A stretch of DNA of 64,000 nucleotides from Roseiarcus sp036488815 (GCA_036488815.1 DASXGX010000154.1:1-64000), one strand, 5' to 3'; shown: positions 44,600-54,125, counted from the stretch's first letter. Notes: a model not told the origin generated them from the sequence alone. Numbers and translations are program-made.

Positions 44600-45155
44600 G
44601 GCGCGCCATCTTACCCCGTCGCTCCGCAGATGGAAGGCGTCGGTTCGGCCCCCCTTCGGTGAATTGGCCGACTCGTCCGGTTTTGCAACCGTCGGTCTAA
44701 GGCGCTGAAATTGCTGGAGGTCCAGTCGTTCGGTTGAAGACGAGGCGCAAGACGCTTCCGAGCTTCAGCAGCGGGCAGCCACGAAGGCTAGCGGCCTACT
44801 CCGAACTGACAAGCATTGCCGAGCGTTCACGATTTGCCGGGGAGTAGTGTTGGCGGCGCTCGAAGATTGATCGCGCCGCGGCGCTGTCCATGTCGGCGCG
44901 CGACCGAGAATTCCGCGAGGGTCCGGGCGCCCGCGCGTTGTTTCCGTGACGCAGGGGCGCCTCTTATCAAGGGTTCTTTTTGTCGGCGTCGCGCCGGGCG
45001 CGAGCGCCGTCATGTCGGAAGGCGATTGCGGGGCAATCATCCGGGCCATTTGCGCGAAGATCGGAATCCGCGCTGATCTTGCCGCTGATGCTTTGGCCCA
45101 CAATGCTTCGGCAAGGGCAGGTTCGGCTGCCCTCGCTTGCGTTGGCTCAGCCGCC
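44600..45155. other. Gene-free gap between kinase and GapR-like genes
   Basis: About 555 bp without a supportable gene. Frames on both strands are open, as expected at this GC content, but lack family motifs and good translation starts. No hairpin followed by a T-run was seen. Confidence 0.4.
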
Positions 45156-45425
45156 TTATGCAGCTTTCGCTTGCCCAGATTCCGCGTTTTGCATCGCGCG
45201 GAGATAGAGGTCGAGCAGAGATTCCTGCTCGTCGCGCTCGTCTTTGTCTTGCTTCCGCAAGCGAAGGATTTCTTTCAGCACTTTGACGTCGAAACCCTCT
45301 CCCTTGGCCTCGGAGAAGACCTCTTTCTTGCCCTCATTCAGCGCCTTGAGTTCTTCCTCGATCTGCTCAATCCGCTCGATGAAAGACAAAATACGCTCAC
45401 CTGGAATTCCAACCGTGTCGGTCAT
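45156..45425 (-). CDS. GapR-family DNA-binding protein (DUF2312)
   Basis: This 89-aa protein is the standard DUF2312/GapR length. The family signature covers nearly the whole chain: ERILSFIERIEQIEEELKAL, EVFSEAKGEGFDVKVLKEIL and RLRKQDKDERDEQESLLDLY. GapR, known from Caulobacter, forms coiled-coil clamps that bind overtwisted, AT-rich DNA and help replication and chromosome structure. Start ATG 45425 follows AAGGAGAGGCTCGGC; a longer in-frame start at 45497 adds non-family residues. The lone position next to sucA and a kinase does not reveal whether this is the main GapR or an extra copy. Confidence 0.85.
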   Translation of the reverse strand: MTDTVGIPGERILSFIERIEQIEEELKALNEGKKEVFSEAKGEGFDVKVLKEILRLRKQDKDERDEQESLLDLYLRAMQNAESGQAKAA

Positions 45426-45733
45426 GCCGAGCCTCTCCTTAGCGAGAGCAAACGCTACGGCGGCGAAGGTTACCGAGAGGTTAACGGGCTGGTTCAAATT
45501 TCCCGCCGATCCCCTATGAGCTTGAGCCTGGGTGATCGTCTGTCGCGGCGCCCCTCGCCGCTTCGTCGGGCGGCCGCGGCGCCAACAATTTCGTCGCCAA
45601 AGCGCAACGAGATGGCTACAAAAATGCGCGCAATGAATTTCTTATCCAATTTGTCCGCATCAGCCAGCGCGGAGATTAGGCCCGCCTCAGAAAATTCCCG
45701 CGTGGACTGGCGACGCGAAGCGAGCGAACGACG

Positions 45734-48412
45734 ATGAATCTTCCGATCTCCGGCGACAGTTCTTATTTCATGCACCTTTACGCCCGCTATCGGAAGGACC
45801 CGCAATCCGTGCCGTCCGACTGGATGGTGCACTTCGAGACGCTCGACGGCGGCCCCGAGCGCGGCGAGAGCGATCCATCGCTTTTGGGACAGGCGCTGGT
45901 CGACGCCTACCGGACGCACGGGCATAAGGAAGCCCGGCTCGATCCGCTCGGAATGACGTCGCCCAAGCGCGCGCAGGAGTTGGTCGCCGCCAAGGCGCGG
46001 GCGACCGCCGGGCGTTGCGAATTGACAATCGCCGGCAAGCCGATCGAAATGACTGGAAAGCGCGCGGACGAAATCCTTCGCGACATCTACTGCGGATACG
46101 CCGCGATCGAGGCGGCCCACATCGAGGATCCCGGCGATCGCGCCTGGATCTACGAGGCGTTCGAGAAGGAAGTGCTCGCGGACGCGGACGAAGGCGTGCT
46201 TTCTCTCGCTTTGGAAGCCGTCCTGCTGGCCGACGAGTTCGAGCGTTTCATCAAGACGAAGTGGCCAACCAAGAAGCGTTTCGGAATCGAGGGGTCGGAG
46301 TCTTCGACCGTCATTCTCCGAGAGATATTCCGTCAGGCCGCGCGGGCAGGTCAGGCGGAGGTCGTGATCGGCGGCATGCACCGTGGACGACTCGCGACGC
46401 TCGCAACCGTGCTTGGAAAGTCCCTGCCGATCCTGATCGCCGAGATCAAAGGGCGCGACATAACAGACGGCGACGCGGTTTTCACCGGCGACGTTCCCTA
46501 TCACAACGGGCTGGCGACGAACGTCGAGACAGATTCCGGCGCTTTGGAAGTGCGTTTGCTGCCGCACCCCTCGCATCTCACGGTGGTGGCCGCTGTGGCG
46601 GCGGGAGCGGCCAGGGCTCGCCAAGAGTTGCGGGCGCGCGAGGGCGCCCCTGGAGAGGTCTTGCCCGTGCTCATGCACACCGACGCGGCGTTCGCTGGTC
46701 AAGGTCTGGTGAGCGAGTTGCTGCAACTGGGGGGACTTGACGGGTGCTCTCCCGGCGGGACCATCCATCTTGTCGTCAACAATCAAATAGGGTTCACGAC
46801 AACGACGAGCGAGGGACGATCAACCCCATATCCGACGGACATCGGCAAGGCCTACGGCATTCCGATACTTCATGTGAACGGCGATCAACCATTGGCCGCG
46901 GCCGCCGTCGCTCGCGTAGCGCATGCGTGGCGGCGGCGCACCGGACGAGACGTCATCATCGATCTCGTCTGTTATCGCCGCAACGGCCACAACGAACTCG
47001 ACGAGCCACGTTTCACCCAGCCTGTTGAATCTGCCGCCATCGAGAAACATCCGACATTGCGCGCCTTGTTCACCGACACTGTGCAGCAGCGATCCCGCAG
47101 GGCTTTCGACCTGGCGGAGGGGCGACGGGAGGAGTTTGCGAGACAATTGGAGGCGGCATACGCGACTTACGCCAATCTGCGCATGAATGAGATTGCGACG
47201 GAAACGAACGTCTTTCCAGAAACAAATCCAAAGCGCACATCGGAGGTCGAGCCTTCAACGGGGATGGATCTCGACACGCTTCTCTCGCTCGGAAAAACTC
47301 TGACCGACATTCCCGATGATTTTATGCCGGACCCGAAAGTCCGCGCGTTTGCCAGGGCGCGCTGGGACAGTTTGGCGCGGGGAACCGGCATCAACATGGC
47401 GACTGCGGAAGCTCTCGCCTTCGCCAGCCTGCTGCACGAGGGGACCTCTGTCCGGCTGAGCGGCCAGGACTGCGTGCGCGGCACGTTTACGCAGCGACAT
47501 TTGGCCTTCCACGACGCCAAGGACGGCCGCACGATCGTTCCGCTCGCGAGTGTTGCGCAGGGCTTGACTCGGTTCGATGCGATCAACTCGCCGCTCACCG
47601 AGTATGGCGTGCTCGCTTTCGAGTACGGCATGAGCCTCGCGGATCCGAATCGGTTGTGCGTATGGGAAGCTCAGTTCGGCGACTTTCTGAACGGCGCACA
47701 AATCGTCGTGGATCAGTACATCGTTACAGCGGAATCCAAATGGCGAATGCAATCGTCCCTCGTCGTCGCCCTGCCGCATGGGCTCGAGGGCCAGGGGCCG
47801 GACCACTCGTCGGCGCGTATCGAGCGGCTCCTTCAAAGTTGCGCTGGTGGAAACGTGACGATCGCCGTTCCCTCGACGCCCGCGAATCTGTTTCACGTGC
47901 TGCGCCGTCAGCAGCGGGGGTCGCGCCGAACGCCGCTGTTCCTTATCGCTCCGAAGTCTCTGCTTCGCGAGAAGGACTGTCACGCCACACTCGCGGAAAT
48001 GGGCCCGGGAACGCGATTCCGGCCCGTCATCGTGACAGAAGCGCCGGCCCGCTGTAAGCGGATCGTTTTCTGCTGCGGCAAAGTTTTTTATCCGCTCAAC
48101 GAACTGCGTCTGCGCCAGAAGTTGGACGATGTCGCGCTGGTTCGGGTCGAGCAACTTTATCCATTCCCGGCCGACGAAATTCGAATCCTATTGGCCGAGC
48201 ATCCCGACGCCGACCTGATCTGGTGTCAGGAAGAGCCACGAAACCAAGGGGGCTTTCCCTACATCTTCGAGCAGTTTTTTGAGATGACCGGCAGGCCGGC
48301 GATCCGCTTCGTCGGCAGGCCGCGCATGGCGGCGGCGGCCGGAGGCTCAACCGATCGCCACGAACGGGAGCAGACGGAGATCGTCGAAAGAGCGCTGGAA
48401 GGCGCCGCGTAG
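45734..48412 (+). CDS. sucA: 2-oxoglutarate dehydrogenase E1 component, short isolated copy
   Basis: This 892-aa ThDP enzyme of the SucA family decarboxylates 2-oxoglutarate in the TCA cycle complex. Motifs are the N-terminal E2-docking segment SSYFMHLYARYRKDPQSVPS, GGMHRGRLATLATVLGK, LPHPSHL, HTDAAFAGQG, NNQIGFTT and YRRNGHNELDEPRFTQP, with the C-terminal QEEPRNQGGFPYI. It is roughly 90-100 residues shorter than usual alphaproteobacterial SucA proteins, and no sucB or lpd follows. It may be a second, divergent E1 or a 2-oxoglutarate decarboxylase-like variant. The 308-bp gap upstream shows no gene. Confidence 0.85.
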   Translation: MNLPISGDSSYFMHLYARYRKDPQSVPSDWMVHFETLDGGPERGESDPSLLGQALVDAYRTHGHKEARLDPLGMTSPKRAQELVAAKARATAGRCELTIAGKPIEMTGKRADEILRDIYCGYAAIEAAHIEDPGDRAWIYEAFEKEVLADADEGVLSLALEAVLLADEFERFIKTKWPTKKRFGIEGSESSTVILREIFRQAARAGQAEVVIGGMHRGRLATLATVLGKSLPILIAEIKGRDITDGDAVFTGDVPYHNGLATNVETDSGALEVRLLPHPSHLTVVAAVAAGAARARQELRAREGAPGEVLPVLMHTDAAFAGQGLVSELLQLGGLDGCSPGGTIHLVVNNQIGFTTTTSEGRSTPYPTDIGKAYGIPILHVNGDQPLAAAAVARVAHAWRRRTGRDVIIDLVCYRRNGHNELDEPRFTQPVESAAIEKHPTLRALFTDTVQQRSRRAFDLAEGRREEFARQLEAAYATYANLRMNEIATETNVFPETNPKRTSEVEPSTGMDLDTLLSLGKTLTDIPDDFMPDPKVRAFARARWDSLARGTGINMATAEALAFASLLHEGTSVRLSGQDCVRGTFTQRHLAFHDAKDGRTIVPLASVAQGLTRFDAINSPLTEYGVLAFEYGMSLADPNRLCVWEAQFGDFLNGAQIVVDQYIVTAESKWRMQSSLVVALPHGLEGQGPDHSSARIERLLQSCAGGNVTIAVPSTPANLFHVLRRQQRGSRRTPLFLIAPKSLLREKDCHATLAEMGPGTRFRPVIVTEAPARCKRIVFCCGKVFYPLNELRLRQKLDDVALVRVEQLYPFPADEIRILLAEHPDADLIWCQEEPRNQGGFPYIFEQFFEMTGRPAIRFVGRPRMAAAAGGSTDRHEREQTEIVERALEGAA

Positions 48413-48445
48413 AGCCTACTGCTTTCCGGTCGACACAACGCTGCT

Positions 48446-48531
48446 GTCACCCGCGGGAAAGCGGGGTCCAGACAACCGCCGCAGGCCTAGCGCCCTTTGA
48501 CCCCTGGATGCCCGCTTTTCGCGAGGATGAC
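48446..48531 (-). repeat. Dispersed extragenic repeat II, copy at livF end
   Basis: This 86-bp element has inverted-repeat ends (GTCACCCGCGGGAAAGCGGG / CCCGCTTTTCGCGAGGATGAC). Its reverse complement matches 52104-52187 closely, including GCGGGCATCCAGG, GTCAAAGGGCG and GGTTGTCTGGACC. It sits between the convergent sucA and livF genes and may also serve as their bidirectional terminator. Confidence 0.75.
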
Positions 48532-48625
48532 AGAGGCGCCGCATGGGTGTCCCGTGAAAGCGGCCAACGGGGAAAGCGAGAGGCCGCTTTAAGCAAAAGC
48601 AACGCTCTATAGGCGCGCATCGGAC

Positions 48626-49354
48626 TTACCTCGATGCACCCCCGCCGAGGTACGTCTTGACGACCGCGTCGTCGTGAAGAAGCTCGGCGGCCTCGCCTTC
48701 GAGCGCTACGCGCCCCGCATCGAGTACGTAAGCGTAATCCGCATATTTCAACGCGACCTTGCTGTTCTGCTCCACCAGAAGGATTGTCGTCCCGTTCGCG
48801 TGAAGGCGCTCCACGATCTTCATGACTTCCTTCACCATCAGCGGCGCGAGCCCCATCGATGGCTCATCCAACAGCAACAGTTTCGGCTGAGCCATCAACG
48901 CGCGCCCGATCGCCAGCATTTGCTGCTCGCCCCCCGACAAGAAAGACGCGTCCTGGCGACGGCGCTCGACCAAGATAGGGAAAGTCTCGAAAACCAGGGA
49001 AAGCCGCTGTTCGCGTTGCGCATTGTCCGTGAGGGTGAACGATCCCAACTCCAGATTCTCCTGGACGCTCATGCCCCCGAAGATGTGGCGGCCCTCGGGA
49101 ACGTGGACCAGGCCCAGATGCGGCACCTTGTGAGCGGGATGTCTGGTGATGTCCTGACCGAGCAGCCTCACGGTCCCCGAATGGGGCGGAAGCAATCCGG
49201 AAATCGCCCTCAAGGCCGTTGTCTTGCCGGCGCCATTGGCGCCCAGCAACGCGACCATTTGGCCGCGCCGGACTTCGAGATTGATCCCGTGCAGCACCGA
49301 AACGGCGCCATAGCGCGCGTGCAGATCGACGACGGTCAAAACGGCGTCGGACAA
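48626..49354 (-). CDS. livF: Branched-chain amino acid-type ABC transporter ATPase LivF
   Basis: This 242-aa ABC ATPase has Walker A LLGANGAGKTT, Q-loop region VPEGRHIFGGMSVQENLELG (LivF hallmark VPEGR..F), signature LSGGEQQMLAIGRAL and Walker B LLLLDEPSMGLAP. It starts at TTG 49354, which lies two bases after the livG stop and follows GGAGGAATAGCA. It is the last gene of the livKHMGF operon. The transported ligand need not be leucine/isoleucine; many such systems in this order carry aromatic or other acids. Confidence 0.9.
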   Translation of the reverse strand: MSDAVLTVVDLHARYGAVSVLHGINLEVRRGQMVALLGANGAGKTTALRAISGLLPPHSGTVRLLGQDITRHPAHKVPHLGLVHVPEGRHIFGGMSVQENLELGSFTLTDNAQREQRLSLVFETFPILVERRRQDASFLSGGEQQMLAIGRALMAQPKLLLLDEPSMGLAPLMVKEVMKIVERLHANGTTILLVEQNSKVALKYADYAYVLDAGRVALEGEAAELLHDDAVVKTYLGGGASR

Positions 49355-49356
49355 TG

Positions 49357-50118
49357 CTATTCCTCCGCGCCGAGATAGGCTTCTATGACGTTGGGGTCGT
49401 GCTGAACGACGGCCGGCGCCCCCTCGGCGATCTTCTGCCCATGGTCCAGCACGATGACGTGCTCCGAGACCTGCATGACAAGCCCCATGTCGTGTTCGAT
49501 CAGCAGCACCGTGACGCCCTCGTCGCGCACCCGCCGTATGAGGGCGACGAGATCCGCCTTTTCGCTCTGATTGAGGCCGGCGGCGGGCTCGTCCAGGAGC
49601 AGGATCTTGGGCTCGGAGGCCAGCGCCCGCGCCCACTCCACGCGCCGTTGGTCGCCGTACGACAGATTGCCGGCGAGCTGGTGCTGGTGTCGTTCGATTC
49701 CGACGAACTTGAGCCATCTCCGGCTTTCGCGCACGATGGACCGCTCTTCGCGTCTCTGCCCCGGCAGGTGCGCTATAGCCGCCAGAAGACCGTACGAGCT
49801 GCGGCAATGGCGCCCCGACATGACATTCTCCAGAACCGTCATTTCCCCGAATAGGCGGATGTTCTGGAATGTACGCGCGAGACCGCGCCGTGTGATCTTG
49901 TGGGGAGCCAGAGAGCCGATGTCGACGCCCTCGAGGACGATGCGACCCGCCGCGGGTCGATAGAAACCGGTCAGGCAATTGAAGAGCGACGTCTTGCCGG
50001 CGCCGTTCGGGCCGATGAGGCTGTGAATCACGCCCTGGTCGATGGAGAACGAGACGTTCGAGAGAACAGTCAGCCCCCCAAACCGGAGACTGACCTGGTC
50101 GACGGCGAGGAGCGCCAT
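49357..50118 (-). CDS. livG: Branched-chain amino acid-type ABC transporter ATPase LivG
   Basis: This 253-aa ATPase has Walker A LIGPNGAGKTSLFNCLTGFYRP, the LivG segment GLARTFQNIRLFGEMTVLENV (core ARTFQNIRLF), signature LSYGDQRRVEWARAL, Walker B ILLLDEPAAGLNQSE and IEHDMGLVM. It pairs with LivF on the LivHM permease. Two bases separate its start from the livM stop region. Confidence 0.93.
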   Translation of the reverse strand: MALLAVDQVSLRFGGLTVLSNVSFSIDQGVIHSLIGPNGAGKTSLFNCLTGFYRPAAGRIVLEGVDIGSLAPHKITRRGLARTFQNIRLFGEMTVLENVMSGRHCRSSYGLLAAIAHLPGQRREERSIVRESRRWLKFVGIERHQHQLAGNLSYGDQRRVEWARALASEPKILLLDEPAAGLNQSEKADLVALIRRVRDEGVTVLLIEHDMGLVMQVSEHVIVLDHGQKIAEGAPAVVQHDPNVIEAYLGAEE

Positions 50119-50120
50119 GG

Positions 50121-51083
50121 CTAGACTCTCCTGTCCGGCCAGAGGCCGTTCGGTCGAAACAGCATGAGCAGCAAGAGCGCGATGGCGGTGACGAGCGGGC
50201 GGTAGGTCCCGGCGCCTCGCATCATTTCAGGAATCAACGTCATGACCCCTGCCCCGAGGATGACGCCTGGAATCTTGCCCATGCCGCCGAGAACGACGCC
50301 GAGGAGAATCAGGATCGACTGGCTGAACGTGAAGCTTTCAGGCGAAATCGCGGTCATCTTCGCGGCGTAAAACACGCCGGCGACGGAGGCGATGATGGCG
50401 CCGGTGACATAGGCGTAAAGTTTCACCGCGGTCCGGTTGATTCCGATCCCCGCCGCCGCGTCCTCGTCGTAGCGCACATAGAACCACGCTCGGCCGATGC
50501 GCGAGCGGCTGATGCTGTGACACACAAACACCGTGGCGACGGCGAGAACGAGGAAGAGATAGTAGAAGTCCGTGATCTTCGTCAGCGCGATTCCGAAAAT
50601 GCGTGGCCGGTCGATCCCGACGAGGCCGCTTGCGCCGCCGGTGATTTCAAGATTGCGCGCGAAGATGCGGACGATTTCGCCGAATCCGAGTGTAACAATG
50701 GCGAGATAGTCGCTCCGCAAGCGAAGGGTCGGGGCGCCGATGACGACGCCGGCGACCGCCGCGGCGACGATCGCCACCGGCAGCGTGAGCCAGAAGTTGA
50801 CGCCGAACTGGGTCGTCAGGATTCCCGTCGTGTAAGCGCCCACAGCGAAGAACGCGGCATAGCCCAGGTCGAGCAGTCCTGCGTAGCCGACGACGACATT
50901 TAGGCCGAGGCAGAGAACGACATAGAGCAGCGCAGTCGTTCCAACCTCGACGATATAGGAATTGGCGAACGTCGGAACGAGCGCGGCCGCGACCAGGACG
51001 ACCGCGCCGAGCGCCGCCGTCGCGCTGGGTCCGGTTTTGCGAACGACGCTTGCGCCTTCCGCTTCAAGGGGCGCCATTTCCAT
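50121..51083 (-). CDS. livM: Branched-chain amino acid-type ABC transporter permease LivM
   Basis: This 320-aa membrane protein has about eight to ten helices. LivM motifs are GLNVVVGYAGLLDLGYAAFFAVGAY (core GYAGLLDLGYAAF), LRSDYLAIVTLGFGEIVRI and VLGGMGKIPGVILGA. ATG 51083 overlaps the livH stop (TGATG), so the permease genes are coupled. A longer in-frame N-terminus lies inside livH and is rejected. Confidence 0.9.
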   Translation of the reverse strand: MEMAPLEAEGASVVRKTGPSATAALGAVVLVAAALVPTFANSYIVEVGTTALLYVVLCLGLNVVVGYAGLLDLGYAAFFAVGAYTTGILTTQFGVNFWLTLPVAIVAAAVAGVVIGAPTLRLRSDYLAIVTLGFGEIVRIFARNLEITGGASGLVGIDRPRIFGIALTKITDFYYLFLVLAVATVFVCHSISRSRIGRAWFYVRYDEDAAAGIGINRTAVKLYAYVTGAIIASVAGVFYAAKMTAISPESFTFSQSILILLGVVLGGMGKIPGVILGAGVMTLIPEMMRGAGTYRPLVTAIALLLLMLFRPNGLWPDRRV

Positions 51084-52000
51084 CAAACTCGGCCCACCAA
51101 CGTGCGTCCGAGCAATCCCGTCGGTTTGAGCACCAGAAACGCGATGAGGGCGCCAAATACGATCACGTCCCGCCACTGCGAACTCACGAACGGCAGGGAA
51201 GAACCGAACGCTTCGAGAAGGCCGAGCACGACGCCGCCAAGCATGGCGCCGGGGATGCTTCCGATGCCGCCGATCACGGCCGCGGTGAAGGCCTTCAAAC
51301 CCATCGTGAAGCCCATGAAGAAATGCAGGCTGCCGTAGTAGGCGCCGGCCATCACCCCACCGACGCCGGCGAGCGCTGAGCCGATAAAGAATGTCAGGGC
51401 GATGATCCGATCGACATCGATGCCCATCAGGCGGCTGGCGTTCATGTCGATGGCGACGGCGCGCATCGCCTTGCCATAGAGGGTCTTCGATACGAACAGC
51501 TCCAGCCCGATCATCAGCGCGACCGCGAGGCCGACCAGCACCATCTGGGTATAGGTGACATGGACGTCGGAGACGTCGAGGCCGGCGAAGCCAAGACTTG
51601 TCTTGAACGCCTTATATTGACCGCCCGTCAGCGCAAGGACGGAGCTGCTCAAAATCATCGACGCCGCGAGCGCAGTGATGAGAATAGACAGCCGCGGCGC
51701 GCGCCGCATCGGTCGGTAGGCGACCCGCTCGATGACGACGCCAAGCGCGCCAACGGCGAACATGCTGACGACGAGGGCGACGAGGATGCCGAGCCATCCT
51801 GTGCCTGTCCAAACGCCGACGAAGGCCAAAACGCCCGCGCCGACGAATCCGCCCACCATGTAGATATCGCCGTGCGCGAAATTCAGCAGCTTCACGACGC
51901 CGAAGACCATCGTGTAGCCTAGCGCAATCAGGGCGTAGAAAGAGCCTGTGATGAGACCATCGACAAGCTGCTGCGTCACCATTTCCAGCGTCATGCGCAT
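51083..52000 (-). CDS. livH: Branched-chain amino acid-type ABC transporter permease LivH
   Basis: This 305-aa permease has about eight helices. LivH hallmarks are LVDGLITGSFYALIALGYTMVFGVVKLLNFAHGD (core GYTMVFGVVKLLNFAHG) and the EAA-like loop FTAAVIGGIGSIPGAMLGG. It forms the channel heterodimer with LivM. It is separated from livK by a 200-bp gap holding a repeat element, so livHMGF may be transcribed partly on its own. Confidence 0.9.
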   Translation of the reverse strand: MRMTLEMVTQQLVDGLITGSFYALIALGYTMVFGVVKLLNFAHGDIYMVGGFVGAGVLAFVGVWTGTGWLGILVALVVSMFAVGALGVVIERVAYRPMRRAPRLSILITALAASMILSSSVLALTGGQYKAFKTSLGFAGLDVSDVHVTYTQMVLVGLAVALMIGLELFVSKTLYGKAMRAVAIDMNASRLMGIDVDRIIALTFFIGSALAGVGGVMAGAYYGSLHFFMGFTMGLKAFTAAVIGGIGSIPGAMLGGVVLGLLEAFGSSLPFVSSQWRDVIVFGALIAFLVLKPTGLLGRTLVGRV

Positions 52001-52103
52001 GCTCTGCTTTGGGGCCTGCGGCGGGAGCCCGGGACGCCAGGTCCCGGGCGTTTACTGATTTAGAGCGCGTTGCGTTTTGGTCGAGGCAACCTGGGCGGCG
52101 CCT

Positions 52104-52187
52104 GTCATGCCCGCGAGAGCGGGCATCCAGGAGTCAAAGGGCGAGACCTGCGGTGGTTGTCTGGACCCCCGCTTTCGCGGGGGTGAC
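52104..52187 (+). repeat. Dispersed extragenic repeat II, copy between livK and livH
   Basis: This 84-bp element, inverted relative to 48446-48531, has hairpin ends (CCCGCGAGAGCGGGC and CCCCCGCTTTCGCGGGGG). It is bracketed by TTTAGAGCG near 52059 and CGCTCTAG at 52198. It lies inside the liv operon, where a processed stem could let livK be expressed at a higher level than livHMGF. Confidence 0.75.
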
Positions 52188-52201
52188 AGCCGCAAAACGC
52201 T

Positions 52202-53311
52202 CTAGTTCACGGGCTTCCATTTCCCGTCCGAGACCTGAAGAATCGCGAAGTTCGATCCCACCAGCGTATTCTTGTCGGTAAACTTGATCCTGCCCGCGAG
52301 GCCTTGGAAATCGCTGGCCTTGAGCGCGGCCACGACCGCCTTGGAGTCCGTGCTCTTGGCGCGCGAAATCGCGTCGGCGATCAGGCTGGCGCCATCGTAG
52401 GCCAGTGCGGCATAGGCGCCCGGGTCGCGCCCGGCGGCCTGCTTGTAGTCCTGCGTGAACGCCTTTGCGTCAGGCAGGAACTCCAGCACGGGCGGCGACA
52501 TCAGATAAGCGCCTTCCGCCGCGGAGCCCGCAATCTGAAGGTACTCCGGCGAATTGTTGCCGTCGCCGAGGACGATCGCGCCCTGGTAGCCCGACTGGCG
52601 AAGCTGTTTCGTCAGAAGCGCCCCGTCGCCGTAGTAGGCCGTCCAGAACACCGCGTCGGCCTTCGAGGCTTTGATTCTCGAAACCAGTGAAGAGAAGTCC
52701 TGCTCGCCGGACGCTACCGTTTCCTTCGCGGCGACCTTCCCTCCCGCCTTCTCGAATTCCGCTGCGGTGATCTTGGATAGGTCCGACGAATAGGCGTCGC
52801 CTTCGTCGACGATCGCGACCGACTTGAGGCCCTTCTTCTTGAGGAGGCCGATGGCGGTTAGCGCCTGCGCATCGCCTGTGGAATCGATCAGAAATGCGTT
52901 GCCGGGGTTTGCGGTGACGAGCTTGGTCGAATTCGCGGCCACGATCACGAAGGGGATGCCAGCGTCGCCGTAGATTTTCAGCGTCGGAAGCACGCCGCCC
53001 GAGCAGTATCCGCCCACAACCGCGACGACGCCGTCCGAGACGAGCTTGCTGGCCGCCGCGACCCCTTGCTGCGGGTCGCACGCGTCGTCTCCCGACACGG
53101 TCGTGATCGTGTTCCCGGCGGCGCCGCCTTTGGCGTTGACCTTCGAGAATGCGAGATTGATCGCATTCACCCAGTCCTGACCTTCGCTCGCGAACTGGCC
53201 CGACATAGGCGCCACAATGCCGATCTTGATTTCGGCCGCCTCGGCGGAGGCCGCGAGGCCAACCGCGAGGGCGGCTGCGGTCGCGAACAGACGAATACAT
53301 ACCGACTTCAT
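52202..53311 (-). CDS. livK: Branched-chain amino acid-type ABC transporter substrate-binding protein LivK
   Basis: This 369-aa periplasmic protein has the signal peptide MKSVCIRLFATAAALAVGLA (cleavage after AEA). The type I binding fold opens with KIGIVAPMSGQFASEGQDWV. It continues with SGDDACDPQQGVAAASKLVSDGVVAVVGGYCSG, where DACDPQQ and GYCSG keep the LivJ/LivK cysteine pair. ATG 53311 follows GGGAGAGTGAA; the in-frame ATG at 53326 adds five residues. Ligand inferred only at family level. Confidence 0.92.
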   Translation of the reverse strand: MKSVCIRLFATAAALAVGLAASAEAAEIKIGIVAPMSGQFASEGQDWVNAINLAFSKVNAKGGAAGNTITTVSGDDACDPQQGVAAASKLVSDGVVAVVGGYCSGGVLPTLKIYGDAGIPFVIVAANSTKLVTANPGNAFLIDSTGDAQALTAIGLLKKKGLKSVAIVDEGDAYSSDLSKITAAEFEKAGGKVAAKETVASGEQDFSSLVSRIKASKADAVFWTAYYGDGALLTKQLRQSGYQGAIVLGDGNNSPEYLQIAGSAAEGAYLMSPPVLEFLPDAKAFTQDYKQAAGRDPGAYAALAYDGASLIADAISRAKSTDSKAVVAALKASDFQGLAGRIKFTDKNTLVGSNFAILQVSDGKWKPVN

Positions 53312-53370
53312 TTCACTCTCCCTCATTGCGTCCCAGCGACGCGCTCAAGATCACTGACGAGAAGCCTGGC

Positions 53371-54111
53371 TCAGACATTGCGTTGCACTGCGGATCGGGC
53401 GACGACGCCGGGCCTGAGCCGCTCATTGGGGCCGTAGTCGCCGGCCGGGTGGAAGAAGAGCCTGGGCGCGCCTTCGAGATCGAGCAGGCGTTCACGATAG
53501 GCTTCGAGGTAGGCTTGGCGCCCTTCTGGTCCGACTCTTCCCGGCATGTACGCGACAAAAGGGGCCAGGACGTCGAAGCCGCAGTAGCGCAACAAGCCGT
53601 TGTGGATCGGCCAAAGAACGCTGAGGATGTCGCCGTCGATTCCATCTGGCGCGTAGGTGTCGGCGGAGGTTCCGGTCGTCGCGGCGACCATCGCGGTTTT
53701 CCCACGCAACATGCCGGTGTCGTATTTTCGGCCCGCGGCGTAGGCGAAACCGCGCGCGAACACGCGGTCGGCCCAACCCTTCATGATCGCGGGCATTCCA
53801 AACCACCAGATCGGAAACTGAAGGATCAGCAGATCCGCGCGTTGGAGCTTTTCCTGCTCAGCGACGATATCCGGAACGAGCGTCCCGGTTCTGACCGCAT
53901 GGGTCTGTTCAGCCGCGATGCTGAGAAAATCCGGATCGGACCTCTCGCCGAGGAAATCGTCCGGTCCCACGACGGCGTGAAAGCGCATGGCGTAGAGATC
54001 GCTCACCACCACCTCATGCCCCGCGCCGCGCAGCGTTTGCGCGGCAAGGGTCTTCATCGCGCCATTGAAGGACTTGGGCTCGGGGTGCGCGTAGACGATC
54101 AGGACATTCAC
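53371..54111 (-). CDS. NAD(P)H dehydrogenase (quinone), flavodoxin-like fold
   Basis: This 246-aa protein of the NQO1/MdaB/KefF-type flavodoxin-2 family has N-terminal VNVLIVYAHPEPKSFNGAM (FAD/FMN loop), LILQFPIWWFGMPAIMKGWADRVF (core QFPIWWFGMPA) and TTGTSADTYAPDG. It catalyses two-electron quinone reduction. The start is GTG 54111, where the family N-terminus begins after GGAGCTCCACGC. It is transcribed toward livK; downstream distance is about 60 bp. Confidence 0.88.
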   Translation of the reverse strand: MNVLIVYAHPEPKSFNGAMKTLAAQTLRGAGHEVVVSDLYAMRFHAVVGPDDFLGERSDPDFLSIAAEQTHAVRTGTLVPDIVAEQEKLQRADLLILQFPIWWFGMPAIMKGWADRVFARGFAYAAGRKYDTGMLRGKTAMVAATTGTSADTYAPDGIDGDILSVLWPIHNGLLRYCGFDVLAPFVAYMPGRVGPEGRQAYLEAYRERLLDLEGAPRLFFHPAGDYGPNERLRPGVVARSAVQRNV

Positions 54112-54125
54112 GCGTGGAGCTCCAA

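Noticed and set aside
44765..45737. Overlapping open frames on both strands between kinase and sucA
   Set aside because: No family motif, poor translation starts, and the plus-strand frame runs antisense through the clear GapR-family gene.
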